From the NCBI RefSeq assembly GCF_003730275.1, contig NZ_QTTA01000010.1, positions 372,001-436,000 of the forward strand: DNA of 64,000 bases, in the 5' to 3' direction. A program made the translations under genes and the position numbers. Below the pieces are notes generated by a model. It did not search any database. It was not told the origin of the DNA and was given only the letters and a program-made list of their open reading frames with translations. Shown here piece after piece: positions 26,893-36,155 of this stretch (its first letter is position 1; every line of letters starts with the position of its first letter). The DNA is from Brevundimonas halotolerans (lineage in GTDB: Bacteria > Pseudomonadota > Alphaproteobacteria > Caulobacterales > Caulobacteraceae).

Positions 26893-26911
26893 GGCGACCG
26901 GGCCGGTCGCC
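26893..26911. repeat. Perfect short palindrome before the M48 protease gene
   Basis: GGCGACCGG-G-CCGGTCGCC has 9-base arms and a one-base centre. It ends 7 bases before the ribosome site of the downstream gene. It may be an operator or an RNA hairpin in the leader. The rest of 26789-26929 holds only a small CCCCAT/ATGGGG hairpin. Confidence 0.4.
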
Positions 26912-26929
26912 GTCGGACAGGAGCGTACC

Positions 26930-28345
26930 TTGAGCTGGCTTAAGCGATCTGTTTCCCGCATCACCGGTGTAGCTGTCGCCATCGCGGCGCTGCTGGCGCT
27001 GCCAGCGCACGCCCAGGCCCAGAGCATCATCCGCGATACGGAGATCGAGGGAATCATCCACGACTGGTCCGCGCCCGTGTTCACGGCGATGGGACTGGAG
27101 CCGGATGAAATGACCATCCTGCTGGTCAATGATCCGTCGCTGAACGCCTTTGCCACGCGCGGCCGGATCATGGGGCTGAACACCGGCCTGATCCTCGAGA
27201 CCGACAATCCCAACCAACTGCTGGGCGTCATCGCCCATGAGGGCGGCCACATCCGCAACCGCCACACCCTGCGCGACGGGGTGCAGAACGCGGGCATGCA
27301 GCCGTTTCTTATGACCATGGCGCTGGGCGCGCTCGCCGCCGTGGCCGGTGCGCCGGACGCCGCCGCCATGCTGGTGGCCTCCAGCCAGTATTTTGGCACC
27401 CTGGGTGCGCTTCGGTATATGCAGAGCCAGGAGGGCGAGGCCGATATCACCGCCGCCCGAGCACTGGAGTCAGCTGGTCTTTCCGGTCGGGGCCTGATCG
27501 AATTCTTCGAGAATTTCCGCTCGCAGGAAGTCTTCTCCGAAGCCCGCCGCTTTCCCTATTTCCGCAGCCACCCCCTGTCCTCGCGCCGCATCGAGAACCT
27601 GCGCGGCCCGGTCGAGTCCTCCCCCTATTACGACGAGGTCGACAGCCCTGAGCGGATGGCGGAGCACGCCCTGATCATCGCCAAGATCCACGCCTTCATG
27701 GATCATCCGGGCATTACCCTGCGCGAATATCCCGAGAGCGACACCTCCCTGCCCGCCCGTTATGCGCGGACCATCGCCTGGTTCCGCGACGGTCAGACCG
27801 ACCGGGCGCTGGCTGCCGTGGACGCCCTGATCGAGGAACAGCCCGACAACCCCTTCTTCTGGGAGCTGAAGGGCCAGATCTATTTCGAGGAAGGCCGTCC
27901 GGTCGAGGCCATCGAGGCGCACCAGCGCTCGGTCGAGCTCATGCCGGACGCGCCGCTGCTTCGGATCAATCTGGGCCACGCCCTGCTGGAATCGCGCGAT
28001 GACGACCTGCTGGAACGCGCCGTCGTCGAGCTGAAACAGGCCACGGTACTGGAGCATGACAACCCCATGGCCTGGCGCCTGCTGGGTCAGGCCTATTCCC
28101 AGCTGGGCCGTGAGGGCGAGGCGCGGCTGGCCTCGGCCGAATACCACTACGCCATCGGTCAGGTTGATCAGGCGACCCAGTTTGCCCTGCGCGCCCGCGA
28201 CATGCTGGAGCCCGGCTCGATGGAATGGCGCCGCGCCATGGACATTATCCTGGCATCCGGAGCGACCATGGACGACCTGCGGGTGCTGGACGAATCGACG
28301 GCGAGGCGCCCAACAGGGGTCCTGCCTCCGGAACCCGTGAACTAG
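26930..28345 (+). CDS. Periplasmic M48 metalloprotease with TPR repeats, BepA-like
   Basis: This is a 471-residue zinc protease with a signal peptide (about 1-30, ending AHA-QA). The HExxH site is HEGGH (103-107), and the third ligand is the glutamate of QSQEGEAD. The C-terminal half (about 270-460) consists of TPR-type helix pairs. The layout is that of BepA/YfgC, which degrades or assists misassembled outer-membrane proteins such as LptD. The start is TTG with AGGAG about 7 bases upstream, which decides it. It lies 8 bases before the DsbA-like gene, so the two form an envelope quality-control operon. Confidence 0.9.
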   Translation: MSWLKRSVSRITGVAVAIAALLALPAHAQAQSIIRDTEIEGIIHDWSAPVFTAMGLEPDEMTILLVNDPSLNAFATRGRIMGLNTGLILETDNPNQLLGVIAHEGGHIRNRHTLRDGVQNAGMQPFLMTMALGALAAVAGAPDAAAMLVASSQYFGTLGALRYMQSQEGEADITAARALESAGLSGRGLIEFFENFRSQEVFSEARRFPYFRSHPLSSRRIENLRGPVESSPYYDEVDSPERMAEHALIIAKIHAFMDHPGITLREYPESDTSLPARYARTIAWFRDGQTDRALAAVDALIEEQPDNPFFWELKGQIYFEEGRPVEAIEAHQRSVELMPDAPLLRINLGHALLESRDDDLLERAVVELKQATVLEHDNPMAWRLLGQAYSQLGREGEARLASAEYHYAIGQVDQATQFALRARDMLEPGSMEWRRAMDIILASGATMDDLRVLDESTARRPTGVLPPEPVN

Positions 28346-28352
28346 AGACCGC

Positions 28353-29180
28353 ATGACCGACACACCGCCCGCCCCCAAGCGCCGCGCCGCGCGCAAGCCT
28401 GCCCCTGAGGCCGTCCAGCCGCCTCCGGCTCTCACGCCGGTTCCGCAACCCGGCTGGATGGCTCGCTATGGCGTGCAGGCCGCGGTGGCGGTGTCCGTGA
28501 TCGCGCTCGGCCTGTCGGCCTGGGCCAGCTTTGGCGGTGGCTTTGAGACCCGTGTGCGAACCTATCTGGTCGAAAACCCCCAGATCCTCGACGAAATGGT
28601 TCAGGCCCGCGACCAGCAGGCCGCCAGCCAGAGGATCGAGCGGCTGAACGCAGGCATCGCCGCCCTGCCCCAGGTGCTGGAGCCCGGGCCGGGCGAGCCG
28701 GTGTTCGGTCCGCCCGACGCGGCGGTGACCGTCGTCGAATATTTCGATTACCGCTGCCCGTACTGCAAGACGGCCGCACCCGGTGTGATGGAGCTGATGC
28801 GCGCCCATCCCGACGTCCGTTTCGTGTTCCGCGAATGGCCGATCCTGGATGCCGGCACCAGCACCGTCTCGCAGCACGCCGCGCGGGCCGCTCTGGTCGC
28901 GCACAGCCAAGGCAAGTACCTGGCGGTCCATCAGGCCCTGATGGCTGAGAGCGCCCTGTCGCACGAAGTCATCGACCGCATTCTGGCCGAGAACGGCGTC
29001 GACACCGGCCCGGACGGTGCGGCCCTGAACGCTCCGTCGGTCAGCCGCATTCTGGCGGATGTTCAGGCGGGGGCCGGCGCGGTCGGCATGGACGGCACGC
29101 CGACCTTCTTCATCAACGGCCGGGCCAGCGCCAGCAATGCCCCCGCGGCCATCGCCCAGGCCATCGCAGCGGCCCGCTAG
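28353..29180 (+). CDS. Membrane-anchored DsbA-family thiol oxidoreductase
   Basis: This is a 275-residue protein with a Pro/Ala-rich cytoplasmic head, one membrane segment (about 39-59) and a periplasmic DsbA/DsbG-like thioredoxin fold. The active site is CPYC (135-138) in [10 protein letters not shown], and the cis-proline loop is GTPTFFING near residue 250. It probably makes or repairs disulfides in exported proteins. Its neighbour, a BepA-like protease, works on the same clients. It overlaps thiG tail to tail by 4 bases. It could be a disulfide isomerase partner of a DsbD-type reductase. Confidence 0.9.
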   Translation: MTDTPPAPKRRAARKPAPEAVQPPPALTPVPQPGWMARYGVQAAVAVSVIALGLSAWASFGGGFETRVRTYLVENPQILDEMVQARDQQAASQRIERLNAGIAALPQVLEPGPGEPVFGPPDAAVTVVEYFDYRCPYCKTAAPGVMELMRAHPDVRFVFREWPILDAGTSTVSQHAARAALVAHSQGKYLAVHQALMAESALSHEVIDRILAENGVDTGPDGAALNAPSVSRILADVQAGAGAVGMDGTPTFFINGRASASNAPAAIAQAIAAAR

Positions 29181-29959
29181 ATCAGCCCACTGAGCGGCGA
29201 CGAGGCGCTGGCGTAGCGGCGCTTGGGCATGCGCCCGGCCAGATAGGCCTCGCGCCCCGCGATCACCGCATGCTTCATGGCGCGCGCCATGCGGATGGGG
29301 TCCTTGGCCTCAGCGATGGCGGTGTTCATCAGCACGGCGTCGCAGCCCAGTTCCATGGCGATGGCGGCATCCGATGCCGTGCCCACCCCGGCATCGACCA
29401 GCACCGGCACCTTGGCCTGTTCGACGATCAGCCGCACATTGACCCGGTTCTGGATGCCCAGACCCGAACCGATCGGGGCGGCGGCGGGCATGATGGCGGC
29501 GGCGCCTGCCTCTTCCAGATGGCGGGCCATGACCACGTCATCGGTGCAATAGACCATGACGTCAAAGCCGTCCTTGACCAGCATCTCCAGCGCGCGAAGC
29601 GTCTCGGGCATGTCGGGATAGAGGTGCGGCGTGTTCGACAGCACCTCCAGCTTGACCAGATTCCAGCCGCCCGCCTCGCGCGCCAGCCTGAGCGTCCGGA
29701 CCGCATCCTCGCCGGTGAAACAGCCGGCCGTATTGGGCAGATAGGTAAAGCGGTCGGGCTTCACGTGATCGACCAGCATCGGCTGGCTGGGGTCCGACAG
29801 GTTCACCCGGCGCAGGGCCACGGTGACGATCTCCGCCCCCGCCGCCTCGGCCGCCGCAGCGTTCTGGGCATAGTCAGCATACTTGCCGGTCCCCACGATC
29901 AGCCGCGAGGAAAAGGTGCGACCGGCAACGGTCCAGGTGTCGGAGTGTTTGTCAGTCAT
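29177..29959 (-). CDS. thiG: Thiazole synthase ThiG
   Basis: ThiG (260 residues) joins deoxyxylulose phosphate, a dehydroglycine imine and ThiS-bound sulfur into the thiazole of thiamine. The Schiff-base lysine is K103 in [14 protein letters not shown] (24-28), [20 protein letters not shown] and [10 protein letters not shown] are the family phosphate- and substrate-binding blocks. I used the ATG giving MTDKHSD; a second ATG three codons upstream is equally possible. It follows thiS by about 50 bases on the same strand, forming the usual thiSG pair. Confidence 0.95.
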   Translation of the reverse strand: MTDKHSDTWTVAGRTFSSRLIVGTGKYADYAQNAAAAEAAGAEIVTVALRRVNLSDPSQPMLVDHVKPDRFTYLPNTAGCFTGEDAVRTLRLAREAGGWNLVKLEVLSNTPHLYPDMPETLRALEMLVKDGFDVMVYCTDDVVMARHLEEAGAAAIMPAAAPIGSGLGIQNRVNVRLIVEQAKVPVLVDAGVGTASDAAIAMELGCDAVLMNTAIAEAKDPIRMARAMKHAVIAGREAYLAGRMPKRRYASASSPLSGLI

Positions 29960-30011
29960 GGGCGACACCTAGGCCTCCCGCGCATCCGGCAAAAGAGGCG
30001 TGAAGCGAAAT

Positions 30012-30212
30012 TCACCCCCCGCCGACGAACTGGACGATTTCGATGCGGTCGCCGTCGGTCAGGGTGGTGGTGGGGTGGAGGGACTTCGGCACGATCTCGA
30101 GGTTGCGCTCGATGGCGACCTTGCGCGGGTCGAGGCCCAGTTCCTCGACCAGGGCGGTCAGGGTGGTCGCGGTGACGTTGCGGTCTTCGCCATTGACCTG
30201 GATATGCAGCAC
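30012..30212 (-). CDS. thiS: Sulfur carrier protein ThiS
   Basis: This 66-residue ubiquitin-like carrier ends in GGG, the tail that is adenylated and thiocarboxylated to deliver sulfur to ThiG. It opens with a beta-grasp strand ([11 protein letters not shown]) and has the [11 protein letters not shown] helix. The start is GTG with AGGAAGGA seven bases upstream; the longer frame to an upstream ATG adds non-conserved residues. No thiamine riboswitch is visible in front of it. The sodium-channel gene lies 54 bases upstream on the same strand. Confidence 0.88.
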   Translation of the reverse strand: MLHIQVNGEDRNVTATTLTALVEELGLDPRKVAIERNLEIVPKSLHPTTTLTDGDRIEIVQFVGGG

Positions 30213-30266
30213 GGCAGCGTCCTTCCTCGGCAGGGGGCCCGGGTAGCACAGGGGCGGGGCCTGCAT

Positions 30267-31118
30267 CTAGCCGGGGCGACCCGTCAGGCTGGTGCTCAGA
30301 TCGGTCATGGCGCGTCTCAGCTCGGCCAGTTCGCCGCGCAGGGCGGCCATGTCGGCGACGTCTTCTGCATGGGCCTGCTGGCGTTCCTCGCTGGCCAGAC
30401 GCAGGTCCTCTTCCAGCTTGCGCCGCTCGGCCTTCGCCTCTTCCTCGTGCTCGGCCTGCATGGCGTTGACGACGATGCCGATGAACAGGTTCAGCATGGT
30501 GAAGGTGGTGCACAGGATGAACGGGACAAAGAACAGCCAGGCATAGGGATGCACCTCCATCACCGGCCGGACGATGCCCATCGACCAGCTCTCCAGCGTC
30601 ATGATCTGGAACAGGGAATAGGCCGAGGCCGGGATCGAACCGAACCACTGGGGGAAGTCGGCGCCAAACAGCTTGGTCGCCATGACCGACGCCACATAGA
30701 AGATCAGCCCCATCAGCAGCACGATCGAGCCCATGCCCGGCAGGGCGCTGATCAGGGCGCCGACCACCCGCTTCAGCGACGGCACAATGGTGATCATGCG
30801 CAGCACGCGCAGGATCCTCAGGGCGCGCAGCACCGAGAACGGGCCGGCCGCCGGCACCAGGGCGATGGCCACGACGCCGAAGTCGAACAGGCTCCACGGG
30901 TCCTTGAAAAAGGCCAGCCGGTGCACCGCGATGCGGGCCACCACCTCGACCACGAAGATGGCCAGCACGATCTTGTCCAGCACCAGCAGCACCGGGCCGA
31001 CGCGGTCCATGACCCAGGCGCTGGTCTCGAGCCCCAGGGTGATCGCATTCAGGATGATCAGGGCGAGAATGAATCGCTCGGTCCGGGGCGACGTCACAAT
31101 CTGTCTGAGGCGGTCCAA
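30267..31118 (-). CDS. Voltage-gated sodium channel, NaChBac/NavAb type
   Basis: This is a 283-residue inner-membrane protein with six predicted membrane helices. S4 (about 96-118) carries arginines every third residue (R98, R101, R104, R107), the voltage sensor. The selectivity filter TLESWSM (174-180) equals that of NavAb, so it should select sodium and assemble as a tetramer. S6 (about 195-222, [14 protein letters not shown]) is followed by a charged C-terminal coiled coil (about 225-275) typical of the family. Related channels serve motility, pH or sodium homeostasis. It lies upstream of thiSG on the same strand, with no evident functional link. Confidence 0.93.
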   Translation of the reverse strand: MDRLRQIVTSPRTERFILALIILNAITLGLETSAWVMDRVGPVLLVLDKIVLAIFVVEVVARIAVHRLAFFKDPWSLFDFGVVAIALVPAAGPFSVLRALRILRVLRMITIVPSLKRVVGALISALPGMGSIVLLMGLIFYVASVMATKLFGADFPQWFGSIPASAYSLFQIMTLESWSMGIVRPVMEVHPYAWLFFVPFILCTTFTMLNLFIGIVVNAMQAEHEEEAKAERRKLEEDLRLASEERQQAHAEDVADMAALRGELAELRRAMTDLSTSLTGRPG

Positions 31119-31273
31119 GGCAGTCTCCGGCGGAGGGGATTTGCCCGCCCCCTTGCCGCATTCCGAAAGGGGACGCCAGAGGCCCGGACGACGCGCTCCG
31201 CCGCGCCCGGTTGCCGCAGGGGCAATCTTTCACGCGCGCGGTTTGATAACCGCCCCGCCTCGGCTAAAAGGCA

Positions 31274-31297
31274 GGTCCGATTCCGGTCGGACCGCCC
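31274..31297 (+). other. Hairpin directly before aroQ
   Basis: GGTCCGA-TTCCG-GTCGGACC type arms (7-8 base pairs) are followed by GCCCTTTT, just before the aroQ ATG. It looks like a weak terminator or attenuator and occupies the place of a ribosome site. No Shine-Dalgarno sequence is seen otherwise. The wider 31119-31302 divergent region shows no clear promoter. Confidence 0.35.
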
Positions 31298-31302
31298 TTT
31301 TC

Positions 31303-31773
31303 ATGAGCGCAATGCCCGAGACCCTCGCCCTCCACGTTCTGAACGGCCCGAACCTCAACCTGCTGGGAGAGCGTGAGCCGGACATCTATGGTCGCGAGAC
31401 GCTGGCTGACATCCAGTCCCTGTGCGAGGCGGCGGCAGGCGACGTGCCGGTGGTCTTTCGCCAGTCGAACCACGAAGGTCAGCTGGTCGAATGGATTCAT
31501 GAGGCCCGGAGCAGCGCGCGGGCGCTGGTCATCAACCCGGCGGCCTTCACCCACACCTCGATTGCCCTGCTGGATGCGCTCAAGACCTTGGACATTCCGG
31601 TCGTGGAGTGCCATCTGAGCAATCCGGCGGCGCGGGAGGAGTTCCGGCGCCATTCCTATGTCTCGCTGGTGGCAACCGGCGTCATTTCGGGCTTTGGCCC
31701 CCATGGTTACGAGCTGGCGGTCAAGGCCGCGCTCCGGCTGGCGCAGGAACGCGCTGACGTCGCGGCTCGTTGA
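31303..31773 (+). CDS. aroQ: 3-dehydroquinate dehydratase, type II
   Basis: AroQ (156 residues) is the dodecameric enzyme of the third shikimate step, converting dehydroquinate to dehydroshikimate. [21 protein letters not shown] carries the active-site tyrosine, and [34 protein letters not shown] and [15 protein letters not shown] (catalytic His) are intact. An ATG three codons downstream is an alternative start. It lies 3 bases ahead of the accB frame, so aroQ-accB-accC-aat form one operon. Confidence 0.95.
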   Translation: MSAMPETLALHVLNGPNLNLLGEREPDIYGRETLADIQSLCEAAAGDVPVVFRQSNHEGQLVEWIHEARSSARALVINPAAFTHTSIALLDALKTLDIPVVECHLSNPAAREEFRRHSYVSLVATGVISGFGPHGYELAVKAALRLAQERADVAAR

Positions 31774-31776
31774 AGA

Positions 31777-32304
31777 ATGAACAAGAAGGTCCCTTCCCCT
31801 ATGGCTGTGAAGAAATTGCCGAACGACGCCGAGATCGACACCACCCTGGTTCGCCAGCTGGCGGACATCCTGAAGGAAACCGAGCTCTCGGAGATCGAGG
31901 TCGAGCGCGGTGAACTGAAGATCCGCGTGGCGCGCGAGCTGACGGTCGCGGCCGGACCCGTCACCTATGCCGCGGCCCCTGCACCGGCGGCCGCCCCGTC
32001 CCCCGCAGCCGCTGCCGCGCCCGCCGCGCCGATGCCCAGCGATCCGGCCACCATCGTCGCCCGCTCGGGCGAAGAGGTGAAGTCGCCGATGGTCGGCACC
32101 GTCTATCTGCAGGCCTCGCCCGAGGCTCCGCCGTTTGTGAACATCGGCGACAAGGTGAAGAAGGGCCAGACCCTGCTGATCGTCGAAGCCATGAAGACGA
32201 TGAACCCGATCCAGGCCCCGCGCGACGGCGTGGTCGCGGATGTGCTTGTGGGCGACGCCCAGCCGGTCGAGTTCGGCGAACCCCTCGTCCTGCTCGAGGC
32301 CTGA
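31777..32304 (+). CDS. accB: Biotin carboxyl carrier protein of acetyl-CoA carboxylase
   Basis: AccB (up to 175 residues) carries biotin between AccC and the carboxyltransferase in the first step of fatty-acid synthesis. An N-terminal helical region ([17 protein letters not shown]) is followed by an Ala/Pro linker and a C-terminal biotinyl domain with EAMKTMN, the lysine of which is biotinylated. Two starts are possible: 31777, or 31801 (MAVKKL), which has AAGAAGG about 11 bases upstream. accC begins 5 bases after the stop. Confidence 0.95.
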   Translation: MNKKVPSPMAVKKLPNDAEIDTTLVRQLADILKETELSEIEVERGELKIRVARELTVAAGPVTYAAAPAPAAAPSPAAAAAPAAPMPSDPATIVARSGEEVKSPMVGTVYLQASPEAPPFVNIGDKVKKGQTLLIVEAMKTMNPIQAPRDGVVADVLVGDAQPVEFGEPLVLLEA

Positions 32305-32308
32305 GCCG

Positions 32309-33664
32309 GTGTTTAGCAAGGTCCTGATTGCCAACCGGGGTGAGATCGCCCTGCGTATCCACCGCGCCTGCAAGGAGATGGGCATCTCCACCGTGGCCGT
32401 GCACTCGGAAGCCGACCGGGGCGCCATGTGGGTGCGGCTGGCCGACGAAAGCGTCTGCATCGGCCCGGCGCCGGCGGCCAAGTCGTATCTGAACATTCCC
32501 TCGATCATCGCGGCGGCCGAAATCACCGGTGCCCAGGCGATCCACCCCGGCTATGGATTCCTGTCGGAAAACGCCCGCTTCGCCGAGATCGTCGAGGCCC
32601 ACGGCATGACATTCATCGGGCCCAAGGCCGAGCACATCCGGGTCATGGGTGACAAGATCACGGCCAAGCAGACGGTGCTGGATGCCGGCATTCCCTGCGT
32701 GCCGGGCTCGAAGGGCGAGGTCGAGACCATCGAGGCGGCCATCGCGGCCTCGAAGACCATCGGCTTCCCCCTGATCGTCAAGGCAGCCGCCGGCGGCGGC
32801 GGGCGCGGCATGAAGGTGGCCCTGACCGCCGACGATCTGGTCGAGGCCGTCCAGACGGCCCAGTCCGAGGCCAAGGCGGCCTTTGGCAACGGCGCGGTCT
32901 ACATGGAGCGCTACCTCCAGAAGCCTCGCCATATCGAGCTTCAGGTCGTGGCCGACAGCCACGGCAATGTGGTGCACCTAGGCGAGCGCGACTGTTCGCT
33001 GCAGCGGCGCCACCAGAAGATCCTCGAAGAGGCCCCCTCGCCCGCCCTGTCGGCGGCTGAACGCGTCGCCATCGGCGAGACCGTCAACAAGGCCATCGCG
33101 GCCATCGGTTACCTCGGTGTCGGCACCATCGAATTCCTGTGGGAGGACGGCGAGTTCTTCTTCATCGAGATGAACACCCGCCTGCAGGTCGAGCATCCGG
33201 TGACGGAAATGATCACCGGCGTCGATCTGGTTCGCGAACAGATCCGCATTGCCGCCGGAGAGCCACTGTCGTTCACCCAGGACGATGTGAAATTCACCGG
33301 CCACGCCATCGAATGTCGCATCAATGCCGAGAATGCCGAGACCTTTACCCCCTCGCCCGGCACCATCACCGACTATCACGCGCCCGGCGGCCTGGGGGTG
33401 CGCATGGATAGCGCCATCTATGCCGGCTATACGATCCCGCCCTATTACGACAGCCTGATCGGCAAGCTGATCGTGCACGGTCGCGACCGCGAGGCCTGCC
33501 TCGCACGGCTGAAGCGCAGCCTGAACGAGATGGTCGTCGGCGGCATCGACACCACCATTCCCCTGTTCCAGAAGCTGTTGAACGAGCCCGATATCCTGTC
33601 CGGAGATTACGACATTCACTGGCTGGAGAACTGGGCCAAACGCCAGAAGGGTCCGGCCAGCTGA
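32309..33664 (+). CDS. accC: Biotin carboxylase subunit of acetyl-CoA carboxylase
   Basis: AccC (451 residues) carboxylates the biotin on AccB using ATP and bicarbonate. The start is GTG ([15 protein letters not shown] follows), the only one fitting the conserved N terminus. The ATP-grasp glycine loop [10 protein letters not shown], the [26 protein letters not shown] core and the [12 protein letters not shown]-terminal part are present. Its stop overlaps the aat start in CTGA, suggesting coupling of lipid synthesis genes with aat. Confidence 0.96.
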   Translation: MFSKVLIANRGEIALRIHRACKEMGISTVAVHSEADRGAMWVRLADESVCIGPAPAAKSYLNIPSIIAAAEITGAQAIHPGYGFLSENARFAEIVEAHGMTFIGPKAEHIRVMGDKITAKQTVLDAGIPCVPGSKGEVETIEAAIAASKTIGFPLIVKAAAGGGGRGMKVALTADDLVEAVQTAQSEAKAAFGNGAVYMERYLQKPRHIELQVVADSHGNVVHLGERDCSLQRRHQKILEEAPSPALSAAERVAIGETVNKAIAAIGYLGVGTIEFLWEDGEFFFIEMNTRLQVEHPVTEMITGVDLVREQIRIAAGEPLSFTQDDVKFTGHAIECRINAENAETFTPSPGTITDYHAPGGLGVRMDSAIYAGYTIPPYYDSLIGKLIVHGRDREACLARLKRSLNEMVVGGIDTTIPLFQKLLNEPDILSGDYDIHWLENWAKRQKGPAS

Positions 33665-34353
33665 GCGAGGCGGTCTCCACGCCCATCGAGCCGGAGGCGC
33701 TGACCGCCGACTATCTGCTGCACGCCTATCGCCATGGGTCGTTTCCCATGGCCGACAGTCGGGACGACGACGCCCTGGTCATGATCCGCCCGCACTTTCG
33801 CGGGGTGATCCCGCTGGACCGGTTTCACATCCCGACGCGCCTCGCCCGGACGGTACGCAACACGGACCTCATCGTGCGGGTGAACGGCGACTTCCCCGGT
33901 GTCATCGCCGGATGCGCCGCGGTCATCCGTGACCGGTGGGACACCTGGATCAACCGCCGCATCGAGCAGGCCTACACCGAGTTGCACGATCGCGGGCATG
34001 CCCACAGCGTCGAATGCTGGGCGGGCGATACGCTGGTGGGCGGGCTCTATGGAGTACAGATCGGCGGGGCGTTTTTCGGCGAGAGCATGTTTACCCGCCA
34101 GCGCGACGCCTCAAAGGTGGCGCTGGTTCATCTGGTGGCGCGCCTCAACCGGGCGGGGTTCAGCCTGCTGGACGCCCAGTTCGTCAACGATCACCTGAAA
34201 CAGTTCAACATTCTCGACGTCCCGCACCGGCTCTACATGCAGGATCTGAGACCGGCGCTGGAGCAGACGCCCGACATGGCGGCGTTCAGGGCCGAGATGA
34301 CCGGTCAGCAGGCGCTGGACTATGCCCGGCAGTCGACCAGCCAGGCGTCATAG
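33661..34353 (+). CDS. aat: Leucyl/phenylalanyl-tRNA-protein transferase, probable CTG start
   Basis: Aat adds Leu or Phe from tRNA to proteins with N-terminal Lys or Arg, marking them for ClpAP degradation. The conserved opening [16 protein letters not shown] lies before the first ATG (33748), so that ATG would cut the N terminus. No ATG, GTG or TTG exists in this frame within the preceding part of accC. CTG at 33661 overlaps the accC stop (CTGA), just where an ATGA junction would be expected, giving 230 residues. [33 protein letters not shown] and DAQFVNDHL are family blocks. The end overlaps the DUF2155 gene by 34 bases, tail to tail. Confidence 0.88.
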   Translation: MSEAVSTPIEPEALTADYLLHAYRHGSFPMADSRDDDALVMIRPHFRGVIPLDRFHIPTRLARTVRNTDLIVRVNGDFPGVIAGCAAVIRDRWDTWINRRIEQAYTELHDRGHAHSVECWAGDTLVGGLYGVQIGGAFFGESMFTRQRDASKVALVHLVARLNRAGFSLLDAQFVNDHLKQFNILDVPHRLYMQDLRPALEQTPDMAAFRAEMTGQQALDYARQSTSQAS

Positions 34354-35024
34354 ACGGGGTGTTCCAGCACGCCGAGGCCCGGCGATGAGGCGAACATCCA
34401 GCCCCGGAACAGCTGACGCGGCTCGGCCCCGGTGATCACGCCGCGCGGTTGCAGGCTGATTTCGAGATAGCCAGCCGCTTCCTGATCGCGTTCTCCCTCG
34501 GTCGAGACCTCGCAGGCCCGCACCCGGAAGATCAGCTCGCGCTTGAAGGCGACCGGGCGTCCGCCGACCTCGACCTCAAAGCGAATCGATTCCGCCGTGA
34601 CCTTGTCGACAGCCTGGACCACGGCGACGCGGCGGCGCTGGCGCGGGGGCGGAGGTCCTTCGGGTTCGGTCGGAGCCTGGACAACCTCGACCTCTTCTTC
34701 TTCCTCGTCCTCTTCCTCGGCGGGGGGCGCGATCTCGTTCAGAGCCTCGCCTTGCCGGGCCCGGTTCAGGGCGGCGGTGGTTTCCTCGGGCGTCGGCGGA
34801 ACGGGCACGGGTGCGGCCGGGGCCGGCTGGGCATTGGGCGCAGTCTCGGTCGGGCCGAGGCTATTGGTCTGAGCCGGGTCCTGCGCCGGGGTCGGACCGA
34901 CAGGTGGATCCTGAATCGGGCGGGCGTCCTGGGGACGGTCATTGAGCGCAGCAGTCACGCCCACGCCTCCGACCGCCAGGGTGGCGGCCACAACCAGTCC
35001 CAGAATGCGGGCCGGGCGCTTCAT
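34320..35024 (-). CDS. Exported DUF2155 domain protein
   Basis: This 234-residue protein has an N-terminal signal or anchor (about 5-27), a long Pro/Ala/Glu linker including a run of acidic residues (EEEDEEEEEVEVV), and a C-terminal DUF2155 domain (about 140-234). The domain is seen as VQAVDKVTAESIRFEVEVG, LIFRVRACEVS and [25 protein letters not shown]. The family is found beside NDUFA12 homologues in alphaproteobacteria but its role is unknown. The start ATG overlaps the stop of that gene (ATGA), which decides the start. The two cysteines may pair. Confidence 0.85.
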   Translation of the reverse strand: MKRPARILGLVVAATLAVGGVGVTAALNDRPQDARPIQDPPVGPTPAQDPAQTNSLGPTETAPNAQPAPAAPVPVPPTPEETTAALNRARQGEALNEIAPPAEEEDEEEEEVEVVQAPTEPEGPPPPRQRRRVAVVQAVDKVTAESIRFEVEVGGRPVAFKRELIFRVRACEVSTEGERDQEAAGYLEISLQPRGVITGAEPRQLFRGWMFASSPGLGVLEHPVYDAWLVDCRA

Positions 35025-35431
35025 TCGGGCTTCCACGCCTCATAGTCGCCGGTCGCGGCGGGGCGCTGGCCCTCGGTCAGGACCGAGCCCGGCGGACGCC
35101 AGGCCATGGGCGTCCCGCTCATATTGGGCATATGGTCCTTTTCCCAGCTCTGGCGGTGCAGGGCGTCCTCGGTCGGCGGTTCGTCAAAAGTGTAGTGCAG
35201 CCAGCCGTGCCAGTCGGGCGACACCTTGGTCGCCTCGGCATAGCCCTCATAGATCACCCAGCGCCGGTGCCGCCCGTCATAGCTCTGGGTGTCGCGCGAT
35301 TCGTAATAGCGGTTGCCCAGGGCGTCCGTTCCAACCAGACGACCGCGCTTGGCCACTGTGAACAGCGTGCCGATCGTCGCACCACTCCACCAGGAAAACA
35401 GTTTGGCCAGCACGTCTCGGAACCCAGTCAT
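35021..35431 (-). CDS. NADH:ubiquinone oxidoreductase NDUFA12-family protein
   Basis: This 136-residue protein matches the NDUFA12/B17.2 family, an accessory subunit of complex I in alphaproteobacteria and mitochondria. The conserved block RGRLVGTDALGNRYYE is followed by RRWVIYEGYAEATKVSPDWHGWLHYT and a C-terminal AWRPPGS. It should lie on the cytoplasmic arm of complex I. The start at MTGFRDVL is chosen because the longer frame upstream has no conserved residues. It is coupled to the DUF2155 gene and divergent from the first pentapeptide-repeat gene. Confidence 0.9.
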   Translation of the reverse strand: MTGFRDVLAKLFSWWSGATIGTLFTVAKRGRLVGTDALGNRYYESRDTQSYDGRHRRWVIYEGYAEATKVSPDWHGWLHYTFDEPPTEDALHRQSWEKDHMPNMSGTPMAWRPPGSVLTEGQRPAATGDYEAWKPE

Positions 35432-35580
35432 GACAGAAGGCGCGGACCTGTGCGCGCCGGTGGCATCATACGAACCGGCACCGGGCGCGTCCAGCGGTGG
35501 ATCGTCCCATGCCGAGGCTCTCGTCGCGGCGCGAAACTTGCAAGGCGGGGCGCGACCTATCACCGCCTGGGACGCCCTTG

Positions 35581-36093
35581 ATGACCCGACCATTCCTCGC
35601 CACCGCCCTCGGGCTGTCCGCCGTCATTCTGGTGCTGGCCGCCGCCCTGCCCGAACCGGCCCTGGCCCAGAACGCCAGCCAGATCGCGCGGGTCAGGGCG
35701 GGCCAGAGCTGCCCGGGCTGCAACCTGTTCCAGGGCGACTTTTCCTACATGGAGGCGCGCGGTCTGAACCTGTCCGGGGCGCGGCTGCGTCAGGCGAACC
35801 TCAGCCTGTCCGTGATGAACCGGACGCGCTTCACCAATGCGGACCTGCGCGATGTCGACGCCTATGGGGCCGTGTTTTCCAGCGCCCGATTCGGCGGGGC
35901 CAATCTGACCAACGCCAGTTTCGTCGGGACCTTTCTGGAAGGCGCCGACTTCTCCGGAGCCCGACTGGACGGCGTGAATTTCTCCGGCGCACAGATGCAG
36001 GGCGCCACCGGACTGACCCAGCGCCAGCTGGACCGGGCCTGCGGAGACGCGGCCACCCGCCTGCCGGGATCGCTTCGCATTCCCGCCTGCTGA
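35581..36093 (+). CDS. Exported pentapeptide-repeat protein 1
   Basis: This 170-residue protein has a clear signal peptide ending ALA-QNAS near residue 30. The mature part begins with a Cys pair (SCPGCNL), followed by about 18 pentapeptide repeats of the A(D/N)LxX type (35-145) that form a right-handed beta-helix. It ends with LTQRQLDRACGDAATRLP and a terminal cysteine. The closely similar end and Cys pair in the next gene indicate paralogues. No catalytic residues are visible; it is probably a structural or binding protein in the periplasm. Confidence 0.85.
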   Translation: MTRPFLATALGLSAVILVLAAALPEPALAQNASQIARVRAGQSCPGCNLFQGDFSYMEARGLNLSGARLRQANLSLSVMNRTRFTNADLRDVDAYGAVFSSARFGGANLTNASFVGTFLEGADFSGARLDGVNFSGAQMQGATGLTQRQLDRACGDAATRLPGSLRIPAC

Positions 36094-36155
36094 TGGTCTC
36101 CATCCTTACGGCGAATTAAGTAGGGATTTGTGGGCAATGACGGCATGGAGAAGGC

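Noticed and set aside
29960-30266. Possible thiamine (TPP) riboswitch before thiS
   Set aside because: The conserved CUGAGA and related elements are absent and the gap to the sodium-channel gene is only 54 bases.
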